From Metabacillus dongyingensis (lineage in GTDB: Bacteria > Bacillota > Bacilli > Bacillales > Bacillaceae): a stretch of DNA of 64,000 nt. The position numbers and the translations under genes were made by a program. This document shows, one piece after another, positions 33,500 through 42,681 of the stretch. The stretch lies in contig NZ_CP082944.1 of NCBI RefSeq assembly GCF_019933155.2, positions 2,916,001-2,980,000 on the forward strand, given 5' to 3'. The notes below the pieces were generated by a model, which did no database searches, had not been told where the DNA came from, and saw only the letters and a program-made list of their open reading frames with translations. Position 1 is the stretch's first letter. Every line of letters starts with the position of its first letter.

Positions 33500-34080
33500 T
33501 GAAGGTGCATAAGTGCTTTTATATTCACTTTTATCATTAGAGAAGTCAATCAGCATGAGGTTTTTAGAGCTCTTCATAATAAAGCGGGAAACGATGCAGA
33601 GGCTCTTTTTCTTTACTATCATTCATGGAAATCAGCGGAAGTTTTTCGTCATTGATGGAAAGGCTTCACACTTGTGCGGCGGTTTCAATTTAGGCGAGGA
33701 ATACCTTGGTCAAGTCACAGGTTTGAATCCTTTCGGGACTATCATTTGCGGATTGCAGGTGAAGGCTCAGAAGAAATCAAGAAACGATTTTTAAAGGACT
33801 GGGAAGAAGATGCGGGCTAAAAGCTGTCAGTAAAAAGACAAAGCTTTTTAAAAACGAAGGGTGGAACAAAAGAGGTCTCCTTTTATAACAGACTTAAAAA
33901 ATCATTCGCCAAAGAAACCCCCTGCTTTGTTCCTGGCAATCAGCTGATTAAAGCACTGATTGAGGCTAAAAAGCAAGGGGTCCATTGACATTATTGTCCC
34001 TGTTAACACGGATTCATGGTTTACGAAGCCTCCCTGCTATCCGAAAACAGATGAACTTCTATTTTACAATATATGGAGTA
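33500..34080 (+). pseudogene. Decayed cardiolipin synthase/PLD-family gene
   Basis: Fragments in several frames together read as a phospholipase-D/cardiolipin-synthase protein. An EVFRALHNKAGNDAE-like stretch near 33570 is followed by QRKFFVIDGKASHLCGGFNLGEEYLG (about 33637-33711, the first HKD motif with His changed to Gln), then RIAGEGSEEIKKRFLKDWEEDAG ending in a stop. NQLIKALIEAKKQGV and IDIIVPVNTDSWF appear after further shifts near 33940-34020. The membrane N-terminus and second HKD motif are missing. Multiple frameshifts and stops mark it as dead. The rest of 33245-34184 shows no other gene. Confidence 0.7.
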
Positions 34081-34184
34081 ACTTATATCCGAAAGGCTAT
34101 TTTCAGGGAATTGATAACCGGATAGCCAAAATCAGCACAGTATACTGGGAGAACCCCCGCAAAGTAAACGATCCTTTATATTAT

Positions 34185-35510
34185 TTACTTATAGGCAGGA
34201 ACACTTGATGTTTTTCTTTTACCAAGAAGATAGCCGAGTGCGATCCCGATGAGTGCCGGAATGAGCCAGCCTATTCCCTCTTGATACAGCGGCATTGCAT
34301 TCAAAACCGGACTCAATGCTTCTCCCATAAATGTTTTATTTACTGTATCTAGGATGCTGAACAGTCCGACAACTGCGACAGTTGTAACATAAATATAAGA
34401 ACTGTTTTCAATATACTGATGGATTAGTGGAAGGAAGATCAGCACAATTGCAATTGGATAAATCATGCCCAGAATCGGCACGGACACTTTAAGAATTTGA
34501 GTTAAACCTAAATTCGCAACCGCTGTGCTAGTCAGACAAAGAATAAGAACCCAGGCTTTATATGGAACTTTTGACACTGCACCAGCGAAAAACTGGCTGC
34601 ATGAAATCACAAGACCAATGGAGACGCAGAAGCATGCAAGTGTAAAAACAATTCCTAAGATGAGAGTACCGCTTTGTCCGAAGAGATACCCCATAATATT
34701 TGTCAAAATCTGCGCACCGTTTTCTGACTGGCCAAGAGATGCGCTGGCAGCACCTAGATATCCAAGGATAATGTAGATGACAGTCAGTAAGATTCCAGCT
34801 CCGATTCCCGCGGAAATCATATAGTGTGACAGCAACTTATCATTCTCTACTCCCTGTGCCCGAATCGTATTGGCAATCACAATGCCAAATGCAAGGGCAG
34901 CAAGGGCGTCCATCGTTAAATAGCCATCCAAAAACCCTTGAAAAACAGGACTATTTCCATAATTGCCTGTTGGAAGTTCAAAAGAACCAATTGGAGTGAT
35001 CAGGCTTTTCACCAAAATGATCACAATAAGTGCGAGCACAATAGGCGTCAGCAGTTTTCCAAACAAATCTACAAGCTTAGATGGTGACATGCTCAGCCAG
35101 TAAACTAGACCAAAAAAGACAATTGTATAAATGAATAGTGTTGCAGGATTAACTGCTAATCCTTCAGGAAGAAATGGTGCTGCTCCCATTTCGTAGGCAA
35201 GACTTCCTGCTCTAGGGATGGCAAGGCCCGGTCCGATTGAAATATAAATGATAAATGGAAAAATAAGAGCAAATAACGGGTGTACACGGGAATTCAGTGT
35301 CTGAAAGCTCCCTGCTTTCGCAATAGCCACAACCCCCAGGATCGGCAGTCCTACTGCAGAAACAATAAATCCTGCAAGGGATGGCCACATATTATCCCCG
35401 GCAGCCTGTCCAAGAAAGACTGGGAAAATTAAATTTCCTGCCCCAAAAAACATTGAAAATAGCATTAAGCTAATAAAAACAAGTTGTTTCCCACTAAATT
35501 CCTTTGTCAT
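34185..35510 (-). CDS. brnQ: Branched-chain amino-acid:cation symporter BrnQ
   Basis: 441 residues and about 12 membrane helices. BrnQ/LIV-II family blocks: LMLFSMFFGAGNLIFPVFLGQAAGDN at the start, AIPRAGSLAYEMG, FLDGYLTMDALAALAFGIVIANTIRAQG and GIVFTLACFCVSIGLVISCSQFF. These proteins import leucine, isoleucine and valine with Na+ or H+. The start has AAAGGAG nine to ten bases upstream. It is monocistronic. No T-box leader (AGGGTGGNACCGCG core) was found in the 200-base upstream region, and CodY sites could not be assigned by eye. Confidence 0.9.
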   Translation of the reverse strand: MTKEFSGKQLVFISLMLFSMFFGAGNLIFPVFLGQAAGDNMWPSLAGFIVSAVGLPILGVVAIAKAGSFQTLNSRVHPLFALIFPFIIYISIGPGLAIPRAGSLAYEMGAAPFLPEGLAVNPATLFIYTIVFFGLVYWLSMSPSKLVDLFGKLLTPIVLALIVIILVKSLITPIGSFELPTGNYGNSPVFQGFLDGYLTMDALAALAFGIVIANTIRAQGVENDKLLSHYMISAGIGAGILLTVIYIILGYLGAASASLGQSENGAQILTNIMGYLFGQSGTLILGIVFTLACFCVSIGLVISCSQFFAGAVSKVPYKAWVLILCLTSTAVANLGLTQILKVSVPILGMIYPIAIVLIFLPLIHQYIENSSYIYVTTVAVVGLFSILDTVNKTFMGEALSPVLNAMPLYQEGIGWLIPALIGIALGYLLGKRKTSSVPAYK

Positions 35511-35697
35511 GTAAAAAGCTCCTTTGATGTAGTAGTTCCTATAAGAAAATAGTCATGAAAATAATAGTTCAAAGTATATCAGCTATTAAATTGATTGACT
35601 AGTTCATTTTTTCAGTACTCTTTTACAAAAAAGGCACAAATCGTTATTTATCAGCATTGAATGCGTTTACTTTACTCCGATAAAATTTCTTCCAATA

Positions 35698-35725
35698 AAA
35701 AAGACAATGCCTGTTTGGCATTGTC
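35698..35725 (-). terminator. Terminator of DUF4352-like lipoprotein gene
   Basis: GACAATGCC / GGCATTGTC perfect 9-bp stem with a 5-base loop and TTTTTA on the minus strand. Confidence 0.88.
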
Positions 35726-35728
35726 CTA

Positions 35729-36391
35729 TTAAAACTTAATGTTTATTTCCTGTGCTTTCTCTTCTATCTGTTGTTCTTGATTTAATAGATCACTCGTCAA
35801 AATTTTAATACTCTTAATCTCTTTATCAGAATGATCCAAGATAAATCCGATATTCCCCCGTTTAGATCCATTTGCCGCAAGCTCGCCATTTAACTCCTCG
35901 AGGTAAATATCAGACTCCCAATCTTTATGCTCACCTGTATTCGTTTCAAGGACAGCTAACGGTGAGAAGAAAACAGGCTGATCTGACGTATTTTTAACTT
36001 CAATATTTACTTTCACAATATTAAACGTTTCTTCATGTGTAAAAGAGTGAAAGAAATCGATCATGCTGTAGGCCGGTGTATGCTCGATAATTTTGACATC
36101 ATGGATTATTAGTTCAACATCGCCGACTTGGTACGTTTCATTGACTTTCTTAATAGCTTTTAACTCTGCTGCTCCTTTGTCGTCCTTAAAAGTCTGACCG
36201 ACTTCAAGCAGCTCGCGGTCATCTGTAATTTGAGGGTTTGGAACGTAGACATCGTTTGTAGATTGTTTATTTGCTGAGGGTTCAGATACCGTTTCTTTCT
36301 CTTCTTCAGCAGCATCTTTTGGTGCTGAAGCTTGAGCTTGACATGCTGTAAGAATTAACGTTAATAATAGGAGGGTCCATAATTTTTTCAT
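35729..36391 (-). CDS. DUF4352-like lipoprotein
   Basis: 220 residues. Lipoprotein signal 1-17 with LTAC lipobox, then a charged low-complexity linker (about 20-50), then a beta-sandwich domain (about 75-210). That domain shows the alternating pattern VELIIHDVKIIEHTP ... FNIVKVNIEVKNTSDQPVFFSPLAVLETNTGE, typical of DUF4352/telomeric-repeat-factor-like immunoglobulin folds on Gram-positive lipoproteins. The function of the family is not established. AGGGG-type ribosome site before the ATG; monocistronic. Confidence 0.7.
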   Translation of the reverse strand: MKKLWTLLLLTLILTACQAQASAPKDAAEEEKETVSEPSANKQSTNDVYVPNPQITDDRELLEVGQTFKDDKGAAELKAIKKVNETYQVGDVELIIHDVKIIEHTPAYSMIDFFHSFTHEETFNIVKVNIEVKNTSDQPVFFSPLAVLETNTGEHKDWESDIYLEELNGELAANGSKRGNIGFILDHSDKEIKSIKILTSDLLNQEQQIEEKAQEINIKF

Positions 36392-36458
36392 TTGTAATCC
36401 CCTTTTCTCTAGGAGTGGATATAGATTATTAGTAGTTCCGCTTTTGGCAGAAATAAGT

Positions 36459-36493
36459 CCGGCGATGAAGAACTATTTAGGCTTCATCGCCGG
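36459..36493 (-). terminator. Strong hairpin after alkaline phosphatase gene
   Basis: CCGGCGATGAAG / CTTCATCGCCGG, a perfect 12-bp GC-rich stem with an 11-base loop. There is only a weak T-rich tail on the minus strand, so it may work as a terminator or as a 3' end-stabilising stem. Confidence 0.6.
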
Positions 36494-36533
36494 GGCTGTT
36501 CGTAAGAGTCACAGAAGAACAGCGGATTCCTGC

Positions 36534-37934
36534 TTATTTCTTTTTGTTTTTCTCTAAAATCTTAAAGATTATTTCTGCATGATCTGTGTTGTCCTTTTGG
36601 CCTGCAAACAATTCTGATCCAGGTCCATAAGCAAATACAGGAACATCTTCTCCTGTGTGACCGCCAGTTGTCCAGCCTGTGTTTGTGCGCTTGTTAAAAA
36701 TAGATTCAATTGCATTATCTACTCGTAAAATACCTTTATCTTTATCTGCTTTTCCTTCCTCAGCAGCCTTTTTAACAGAATTAATTTCTTCTGCCGTTAG
36801 ATCTAAATCGATATTTTGCTTTAATGTTTTTTCTGCATCTGCACCTTTAGTGACAATTTCATTAGCCATGAAATCAGGTGTGCGCTTAGCAGCTTTAATC
36901 GGTTCACCAAACCAGTTGTAGACACCATTAGCGCCGATTGAATATCCGCCAGTTGAATGATCAGCTGTAGCAACCACTAGTGTATGCTTGTCCTTTTTAG
37001 CAAATTCAATCGCTGCTTTGTATGCTTTTTCAAAATCCTGCATTTCACTCATGGCTGCGACAATATCATTGTCATGACCTGCCCAGTCGACCTGGCTGCC
37101 TTCAACCATAAGGAAAAATCCGTCTTTGTCCTTATTTAACCTTGTCAATGCAGAGTTGGTCATGTCTTGAAGCGAAGGTGTTTCATTGTTGCGGTCGATC
37201 ATTTTCGGCATACCGCCTTCTGCAAACAATCCAAGTACTTGCTCATTTTTATCCTTCAATAAATCTTCCTTATTAGTAACATAGCTGTATCCATCTTTTT
37301 TGAATTCTTCTGTCAGGTTGCGGTCACCGCGGATGAAGTTGCTTGAGCCGCCCCCAAGCATCACATCTACTTTGTGCTTGCCGTTAATCATTTCGTCGTA
37401 GTAATCATCTGCTAATGAGTTCATGTTTTTACGGCTCATGTCATGTGCGCCGAACGATGCCGGAGTGGCATGCGTGATTTCAGAAGTTGCAACAAGTCCA
37501 GTTGACTTTCCTTTTTCTTTTGCAGATTCTAAAACCGTTTTAAGTTCCGTTCCATCGTTGTCTACAGCAATCGCTGCATTGAACGTTTTGTACCCAGTTG
37601 ACATTGCCGTTGCTGCTGACGCTGAATCCGTTACATTTTCTGACGGATCTTCAGGATATGTCATCTGATTGCCGACAAGATGCTTATCAAATTCTGTGCG
37701 TTCAGCGACTGGTGTATTTGGATTATCCTGCAGATAGCGGTAAGATGAAGTATATGATACTCCCATTCCGTCACCGATTAAAAAAATAACGTTTTTGATT
37801 TCGCCCGTTTTATTAGAGGATGCTTCTGCATGATTCGCTTTCGCCTCAGGAAAGCTTCCAATTAAACTGCCAGCAACCACTGCTGAAAGTACAGCAACCG
37901 GAATGACTTTTTTTCCAAACTTTCTATTAAACAA
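36534..37934 (-). CDS. Secreted alkaline phosphatase
   Basis: 466 residues from a TTG at 37934 with GGGAGG eight bases upstream. Sec signal about 1-34 ending in KANHAEA. Active-site elements: metal aspartate in FLIGDGMG, the nucleophile region VTDSASAATAMSTG (Ser phosphorylated in the family), histidine ligands in ATSEITHATPASFGAH, VEGSQVDWAGHDND, VATADHSTGG and GGHTGEDVPVFAYGPG. It hydrolyses phosphate monoesters outside the cell, two Zn2+ and one Mg2+ per site, to gain phosphate. Phosphate-starvation control by PhoP is expected in Bacillus, but I found no TTAACA repeats at 11-bp spacing. Confidence 0.92.
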   Translation of the reverse strand: MFNRKFGKKVIPVAVLSAVVAGSLIGSFPEAKANHAEASSNKTGEIKNVIFLIGDGMGVSYTSSYRYLQDNPNTPVAERTEFDKHLVGNQMTYPEDPSENVTDSASAATAMSTGYKTFNAAIAVDNDGTELKTVLESAKEKGKSTGLVATSEITHATPASFGAHDMSRKNMNSLADDYYDEMINGKHKVDVMLGGGSSNFIRGDRNLTEEFKKDGYSYVTNKEDLLKDKNEQVLGLFAEGGMPKMIDRNNETPSLQDMTNSALTRLNKDKDGFFLMVEGSQVDWAGHDNDIVAAMSEMQDFEKAYKAAIEFAKKDKHTLVVATADHSTGGYSIGANGVYNWFGEPIKAAKRTPDFMANEIVTKGADAEKTLKQNIDLDLTAEEINSVKKAAEEGKADKDKGILRVDNAIESIFNKRTNTGWTTGGHTGEDVPVFAYGPGSELFAGQKDNTDHAEIIFKILEKNKKK

Positions 37935-37946
37935 TGAAACGACCTC

Positions 37947-37987
37947 CCAATAGAATAGATTAATAATCTCTATTTACATTCTATTGG
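37947..37987 (-). promoter_or_regulatory. 5' leader hairpin abutting the phosphatase ribosome site
   Basis: A perfect 10-bp inverted repeat CCAATAGAAT / ATTCTATTGG with a nested AGATT/AATCT stem. On the mRNA its 3' arm runs directly into the GGAGG ribosome site. It could mask the site, insulate it or stabilise the transcript. Confidence 0.5.
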
Positions 37988-38122
37988 TCTTTCTTTAAGT
38001 AAGTTTGTTGACTTTGTAAATTCTCATTGTCCGTCCTTTACGTAATATTTACAAAAAAGACAAAGAAAACGCAGATTTTTTTACATTAAATTGAAGAAAA
38101 GCTGTCTCTTGCTTAACCCAGC

Positions 38123-39316
38123 TTAATCTGCCGCCTGAACTGCAAGTCTCCTTCTGAAAACCTTCAGGATTACAGCGCCTGCGCCTGACACTATACATAT
38201 CAGAAGCCCAACGGATAAAAACAAAGCAGAAATCCCAATTTGCGAAGCGCAAAAAGTTCCATACAAAATCCCCAAAGGAGCGGCCGCTTTTGTTAACAAG
38301 AACCTGACCGACAGAATTTGTCCAAGGACCGAATCTGGTACCAGCCGCTGATAGAGGGTCGTGCTGTAGATGTTCCAAAAAGGCATGACGGCTCCAGCAA
38401 TGATTTCTATTAAAATAGCAGCCCATAAAATTTTAGTGACTCCTAAAGCTAAATACGTGCAGCCTCCAATAAATAGCGCGGAGGTCATGACAATATACAG
38501 TGATTGTTTTGGAACTCTTATTTTTGCAGCGGCATAGCTCCCAAGAATATAGCCTAATGGAAAAGAAGCCGCGAACAGACCATATTCAAAAGCAGAGCCG
38601 CCGATTATCTCAGCTATGTATGGAATGTACATCGTTTGCGAAGCGTATACGCCAAAGCTGGCAACGGAAATAAATCCTCCTAAAACAAGCAAAATCCAAT
38701 GGTTTCGATAAATTGTGAAACCCTCTTTAAATTGACCTGTCCAAGTATTCTTTTTCGTTTTTCTGATAAATGGCTCATTGATCTTCTGTATCATTGTAAA
38801 AGAAATGAAAAACATAATAGAAATGGATAAAAGAGCATCCTTATAATCAACAGCGGTTACTATCAAACCTGCAGCAGGAAGAGAAATAAACCTCATTAGC
38901 TGGACTCCGCCTGAGATTTTCGCATTCACTTTTACTAATTCCTCATCTTTAACGAGTTTTGGTATAAGCGCTGCAGCAGCAGGGTCATAAACGACAATTG
39001 AAGTTATAAAAGCTGAAAAGTAAAGAAATTCAACCTCTGCATTTCCTGAAAAAATGATCATCCACAATAGAAAATAAGCTGAACATCTTATCCATTCTGA
39101 AGTTTTCATCATAGTCGTTCTTTGAAAACGATCGATATAGGGACCCGCTAAAAATTGGATCAGCAGCTGGCCCGCAATACTCACCAGCCAAAGTCCTCCC
39201 ATCGCAAACTTAGAGCCTGTTTCCCCATAGACAATCCAGGAAATGCAAAAGGTGCCAAACGTACTTGCGAAGGTTGAAAGCAGCTGATTGTAAAAAAGCA
39301 AGGAAACACTTTTCAT
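38123..39316 (-). CDS. MFS transporter
   Basis: 397 residues with 12 membrane segments. The MFS loop 2-3 motif is loosely kept as GPYIDRFQRTTMM (about 57-69, in place of G-x-x-x-D-R-x-G-R), and the halves are related. It resembles the MFS_1/enterobactin-exporter-like group of drug or metabolite exporters. The substrate is unknown. It starts four bases after the stop of an ArsR-type regulator gene, so the two are cotranscribed and translationally coupled; the regulator probably controls the exporter. Confidence 0.82.
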   Translation of the reverse strand: MKSVSLLFYNQLLSTFASTFGTFCISWIVYGETGSKFAMGGLWLVSIAGQLLIQFLAGPYIDRFQRTTMMKTSEWIRCSAYFLLWMIIFSGNAEVEFLYFSAFITSIVVYDPAAAALIPKLVKDEELVKVNAKISGGVQLMRFISLPAAGLIVTAVDYKDALLSISIMFFISFTMIQKINEPFIRKTKKNTWTGQFKEGFTIYRNHWILLVLGGFISVASFGVYASQTMYIPYIAEIIGGSAFEYGLFAASFPLGYILGSYAAAKIRVPKQSLYIVMTSALFIGGCTYLALGVTKILWAAILIEIIAGAVMPFWNIYSTTLYQRLVPDSVLGQILSVRFLLTKAAAPLGILYGTFCASQIGISALFLSVGLLICIVSGAGAVILKVFRRRLAVQAAD

Positions 39317-39320
39317 CCAT

Positions 39321-40364
39321 TCAGTTCCGTTCTAAATAATTCTCAATTTGGGTTTCAATACCCCGGAAAGCTTGTTCTGTTACGGAATAATAAGCACCAG
39401 TCACTTTCACAATTCCTGCTGAACGCAATAATGATAAATGGTGATGAACCGTTGTTTTGCCCATTCCAAGTAAAGCTGTAAGCTCCTTTAATGTTCTCTC
39501 TTTTTCAGAAAGCAGCTTTACGATCCGCAGCCGCTTTTCATCTCCAATTGCTTTAAAACGCTGGACAAGCTGTGCAGGCGGCTCGTAAGGATCTGCTGTT
39601 TCATTCAGACTGTTATTACTTACTGGATAATAGAAGACTTTTGTTTCTTCTAAATTAGCCTGAATGGTCCACGGCCGGTAAATGTGATGCGGGATCAGCA
39701 AAACCTTTGTAATACCTGGCTCCGGCTTGTAATCTACACCTGCTGCATGAAGAACAATTTCCTGAGGACTCTGATTTTTCAGCCAATGTTCCTTTTCCTT
39801 TTGATCACGTTCCAGAATGCTTCTTATTTCTAATTCCTGTTTTTGTATAAATTCTCTGTACCAGCCGATTGTTACCTGTTTAAAATGGTTTCTAAGTTCT
39901 TTTAAGTCACACCTGCAAATGAAATGAATCATTTGCGGGAAAAAAGCGTGTTCTTTACAAGCAAGGATCATCTCATTTTCAGATTCAGCATCTCCATTGG
40001 AAGCCTTCAGACGGTTCTCATCCTGAGTTTGATCCAAGTAAGGCAGTATCAAATATTTCAGGTGCTGATCAGGAAGATCATCAATAAAACCATGTAGATC
40101 TTTAAAAGAAGAAAAATTCTCCTCGTGCAAAAGCTGCAGCAGCATTTTCCACGTATTGTGTTCCTGACAATATTGCAGCTCGGCCGTCAGACTTTCAGAA
40201 AGATTATATCGGATGTGATCCCATTCCTGCTTTGGCTTCTCCAGCTGGTTATGCAGCTTTGGATATGTAATCATGGCAATTCCAAGCACACATTCAAATA
40301 TTATCGAATGCTTTAGTTCTACTTCGTATGATTTTCTTTCAAAGGATGTGTTTAATAAGTTCAT
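39321..40364 (-). CDS. ArsR-type regulator with long N-terminal domain
   Basis: 347 residues from ATG 40364 (AAAGGAG nine bases upstream; an ATG three codons earlier overlaps it). The last about 85 residues are a winged helix: LVQRFKAIGDEKRLRIVKLLSEKERTLKELTALLGMGKTTVHHHLSLLRSAGIV. The first about 250 residues are helical and rich in Glu, Gln and Lys, without a metal-binding cysteine motif, and probably form a ligand-sensing or dimerising domain. This matches a group of long ArsR regulators that sit beside MFS exporters in Bacillus. The likely target is its own operon with the exporter gene; the ligand is unknown. Confidence 0.82.
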   Translation of the reverse strand: MNLLNTSFERKSYEVELKHSIIFECVLGIAMITYPKLHNQLEKPKQEWDHIRYNLSESLTAELQYCQEHNTWKMLLQLLHEENFSSFKDLHGFIDDLPDQHLKYLILPYLDQTQDENRLKASNGDAESENEMILACKEHAFFPQMIHFICRCDLKELRNHFKQVTIGWYREFIQKQELEIRSILERDQKEKEHWLKNQSPQEIVLHAAGVDYKPEPGITKVLLIPHHIYRPWTIQANLEETKVFYYPVSNNSLNETADPYEPPAQLVQRFKAIGDEKRLRIVKLLSEKERTLKELTALLGMGKTTVHHHLSLLRSAGIVKVTGAYYSVTEQAFRGIETQIENYLERN

Positions 40365-40576
40365 TTTTATCATCTCCTTTCTTTTATTCTAATTATATAG
40401 AATGTTTTATTCAACATATTTAGAATTTAATTAAAAACTGGTTTCACTCGCTGAAATAGGAAAGCACTTAGGACTAGACAAACGCTGAGAACAAATGTTG
40501 AATTCAGCGTGTCAAAGATCTAACTGCCATACGGTAGAGATGTTATGAAGGTGATCGATCATTTAAATTAAAAATA

Positions 40577-40601
40577 GCTCAGAGCCTTTTATACTCTGAG
40601 C
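40577..40601 (-). terminator. Terminator of CPBP protease gene
   Basis: GCTCAGAG / CTCTGAGC stem with a 9-base loop followed by TATTTTTAATTT on the minus strand. Confidence 0.75.
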
Positions 40602-40652
40602 GTCGTAATTAAATGGGGTTATTCAATTAAATCCCCCTTGTATGGAATAAGT

Positions 40653-41462
40653 TCAAATTATCCATCCATTGAAAACCATCCCCAAGTTGATAACAATGTG
40701 AAACACTATGGATGGATATATACTATTGGTCTTTAAAACTACGATTGCATAGAAAAGCCCTCCGAAAGAAAAAAGTAAGCTTATTATTACAGGAATTCCA
40801 ATTGCTAAATGCAGCAGCCCGAATCCGATACTGGTTATTACGACAGCATAAAAGGTGGAAACATTTCTTTTTAAACTTGATAACATAATACCTCTCCAAA
40901 TTACCTCTTCAAGTGTAGCGTTTAAGATGGCAAATAATATACCAAAAAGTAATATTGATTTTAAATAGCTCATTTCTTGATGAATAAATAATGGTATAAG
41001 TATTGTGCTCGATACCATAAGCCCAATAAGTAAAAAGTATGGTAATTTAATTGTATGAAACGGCATTGTTATACGTCTTTGCCAATCTGGTAATAGTCCG
41101 AAGTAAAATATCTTCTGCTTAGATAACATTAGTGAAATCACTGTTCCAACCATAATAAACAAAAGTAAACTTCTGTTAATTATGGTTTTTATTTCTACGG
41201 ATATGTTCCATTCATTTATGTAGCTGCTTCCAATTTGAAACATCAATGTACCTAATAAGAAGAATATAAACAAGGAAACGGATGAACGGTATTTATTAGT
41301 TGAGATATAGATGAGGAGCAAGAATATCAGTGGTAATAATCCCCAAACAAACAACCTAAATGAAAAAAGAATAATACCTGCGAAAAATAAGATTGCCAAA
41401 AATAAGAGAAACATATTTGTCCGTGAGCGATATATGCTAATCCCCCCTTTAATAAAGCACAA
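40653..41462 (-). CDS. CPBP-family intramembrane metalloprotease
   Basis: Up to 269 residues, about eight membrane helices. The Abi/CAAX motifs are present: EEVIWRG (EExxxR type, second Glu and Arg) near residue 185 and GFGLLHLAIG (FxxxH type) near residue 213, which in this family form the glutamyl-type intramembrane active site. Members process prenylated or signal-like peptides, and some give immunity to bacteriocins. The start is uncertain: a strong AAAGGGGGG lies six bases before an ATA codon at 41435, while the nearest ATG (41414) is much further and the TTG at 41462 has no site. It is a single gene here. Confidence 0.8.
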   Translation of the reverse strand: MCFIKGGISIYRSRTNMFLLFLAILFFAGIILFSFRLFVWGLLPLIFLLLIYISTNKYRSSVSLFIFFLLGTLMFQIGSSYINEWNISVEIKTIINRSLLLFIMVGTVISLMLSKQKIFYFGLLPDWQRRITMPFHTIKLPYFLLIGLMVSSTILIPLFIHQEMSYLKSILLFGILFAILNATLEEVIWRGIMLSSLKRNVSTFYAVVITSIGFGLLHLAIGIPVIISLLFSFGGLFYAIVVLKTNSIYPSIVFHIVINLGMVFNGWII

Positions 41463-41610
41463 TTAAACCGTTTTCATCTAAACTTGATCAAGATAACTGC
41501 TCTTTAGCTGAATAAGCTCCTGTAAATACAATACCATAAAAAGTAAATTATCAATCATCTTATTTAAAAACAACAATCTTTACGAAATGAGCCTTAAAGA
41601 AAAAGAGAAC

Positions 41611-41642
41611 AAAAAAATGCTCAGAAGTTCCCACTCTGAACA
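41611..41642 (-). terminator. Terminator of methyltransferase gene
   Basis: Minus-strand TGTTCAGA / TCTGAGCA with one mismatch and a 9-base loop, then TTTTTTT. The stretch 41463-41731 shows no gene. Confidence 0.75.
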
Positions 41643-41731
41643 TTGACCATTCAAATATTCTCTTTATTAAAGAATATTACTATCACTCTTACCTAAAGAT
41701 GACGAACACTAAGTGTCTCCTAGGCACACTA

Positions 41732-42349
41732 TCACTGCTTAGTAACTATTATCTTTCTATACATTCCGTTGAACATGATCCCTGCATCCTCTTTAATACG
41801 GAGTTTTGCTTTTTGTTTTGCAAATAATTCCTCAAAATTCAATCCAATATCAGTTCCTAAAACCTTGATAAATGGCCTAATGATTTTTTTTATTAAGGAG
41901 AGCCTCTTTGCTTTGGAGGAAAACTTATCAAACAGTATGATTTCACCCTCTTTTTTCAAAACTCGCGACATTTCTCCAAAACATTTATCTGCGTCTGGTA
42001 CTACAGAGAGTATTAAACTCCCTACTATTATGTCAAATTGTTCATCTGGAAAATTCATTTCTTGAGCATCCATTTCTATGAAATGGATAGAAGAGTTGGG
42101 AAATTTCTCTTTTGCTTTGTTTAGCATTTCAGGTGAAAAATCGATAGCGGTAATATCTAGTCCATTGTGATGAATCTGTTCTAAATCTGCTCCTGTTCCT
42201 ACACCGACAAAAAGGACTTTTTGTGTACGATTAAATGTCCTTTCTTGAAATATTTTCTTTCGGGCATTGAGAAAGCGGCCTGAATTGAAAAACTTATCGT
42301 AAACTGGAGACCAAACCTTATATATCGCTTTATTCCAAGCATTATTCAT
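41732..42349 (-). CDS. Class I SAM-dependent methyltransferase
   Basis: 205 residues, cytoplasmic. SAM-binding motif I is VLFVGVGTGADLEQI (about 45-59), motif II ITAIDFSPEMLNKAK, and motif IV region FDIIVGSLILSVVPD; the layout matches UbiE/phospholipid N-methyltransferase-like enzymes. The N-terminal YKVWSPVYDKFFNSGRF block is typical of PmtA-like proteins. A phospholipid or small-molecule substrate is therefore possible, but not shown. GGTGGAG lies just before the ATG. It has its own terminator and no obvious operon partner. Confidence 0.8.
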   Translation of the reverse strand: MNNAWNKAIYKVWSPVYDKFFNSGRFLNARKKIFQERTFNRTQKVLFVGVGTGADLEQIHHNGLDITAIDFSPEMLNKAKEKFPNSSIHFIEMDAQEMNFPDEQFDIIVGSLILSVVPDADKCFGEMSRVLKKEGEIILFDKFSSKAKRLSLIKKIIRPFIKVLGTDIGLNFEELFAKQKAKLRIKEDAGIMFNGMYRKIIVTKQ

Positions 42350-42681
42350 TTCTCCACCCTCTTTAAAAATCAGTAATTGATAAAACTATAAATTCCTATT
42401 TATTCTATTTGAGTTACTTAAAGATCCATTGTGCCTAAAAAAATTAAGACGGTAATCTCATGATGATTTCCTGCAGTCTATTCATTTATGGCGAAGTTAC
42501 ACCATTTCCTGCTCCTGAATACTTCATAAAAATTTTTTTATTACAACAATTGGCATCTAAGTGTCTGTTCTGAGAGCTTTTATATACGTAATCTCCTCTT
42601 CGGCAAAGCGGTTTCCCCTTTGTTTATGCTGAAAATATGTTACACTTAAGACAGGTCAAAAATTGATCGGAGGAAATCATC
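42350..42681. other. Divergent intergenic region, no gene seen
   Basis: About 330 bases between the methyltransferase and receiver-like genes, containing both promoters. No ORF with a ribosome site, riboswitch or strong hairpin was recognised. Confidence 0.45.

Noticed and set aside
33960..34208. 82-codon plus-strand frame before brnQ
   Set aside because: Only its first part resembles a PLD protein; it belongs to the broken gene and overlaps the brnQ end.
35511..35700. T-box leader for brnQ
   Set aside because: No AGGGTGG-type T-box sequence or antiterminator was found.
37935..38045. Possible PhoP boxes upstream of the alkaline phosphatase
   Set aside because: TTTACA and TCAACA occur nearby, but spacing is 8-9 rather than 11 bases.
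38049..38426. 125-codon minus-strand frame over the end of the MFS gene
   Set aside because: It overlaps the well-supported transporter frame almost completely, has odd composition and no start signal.
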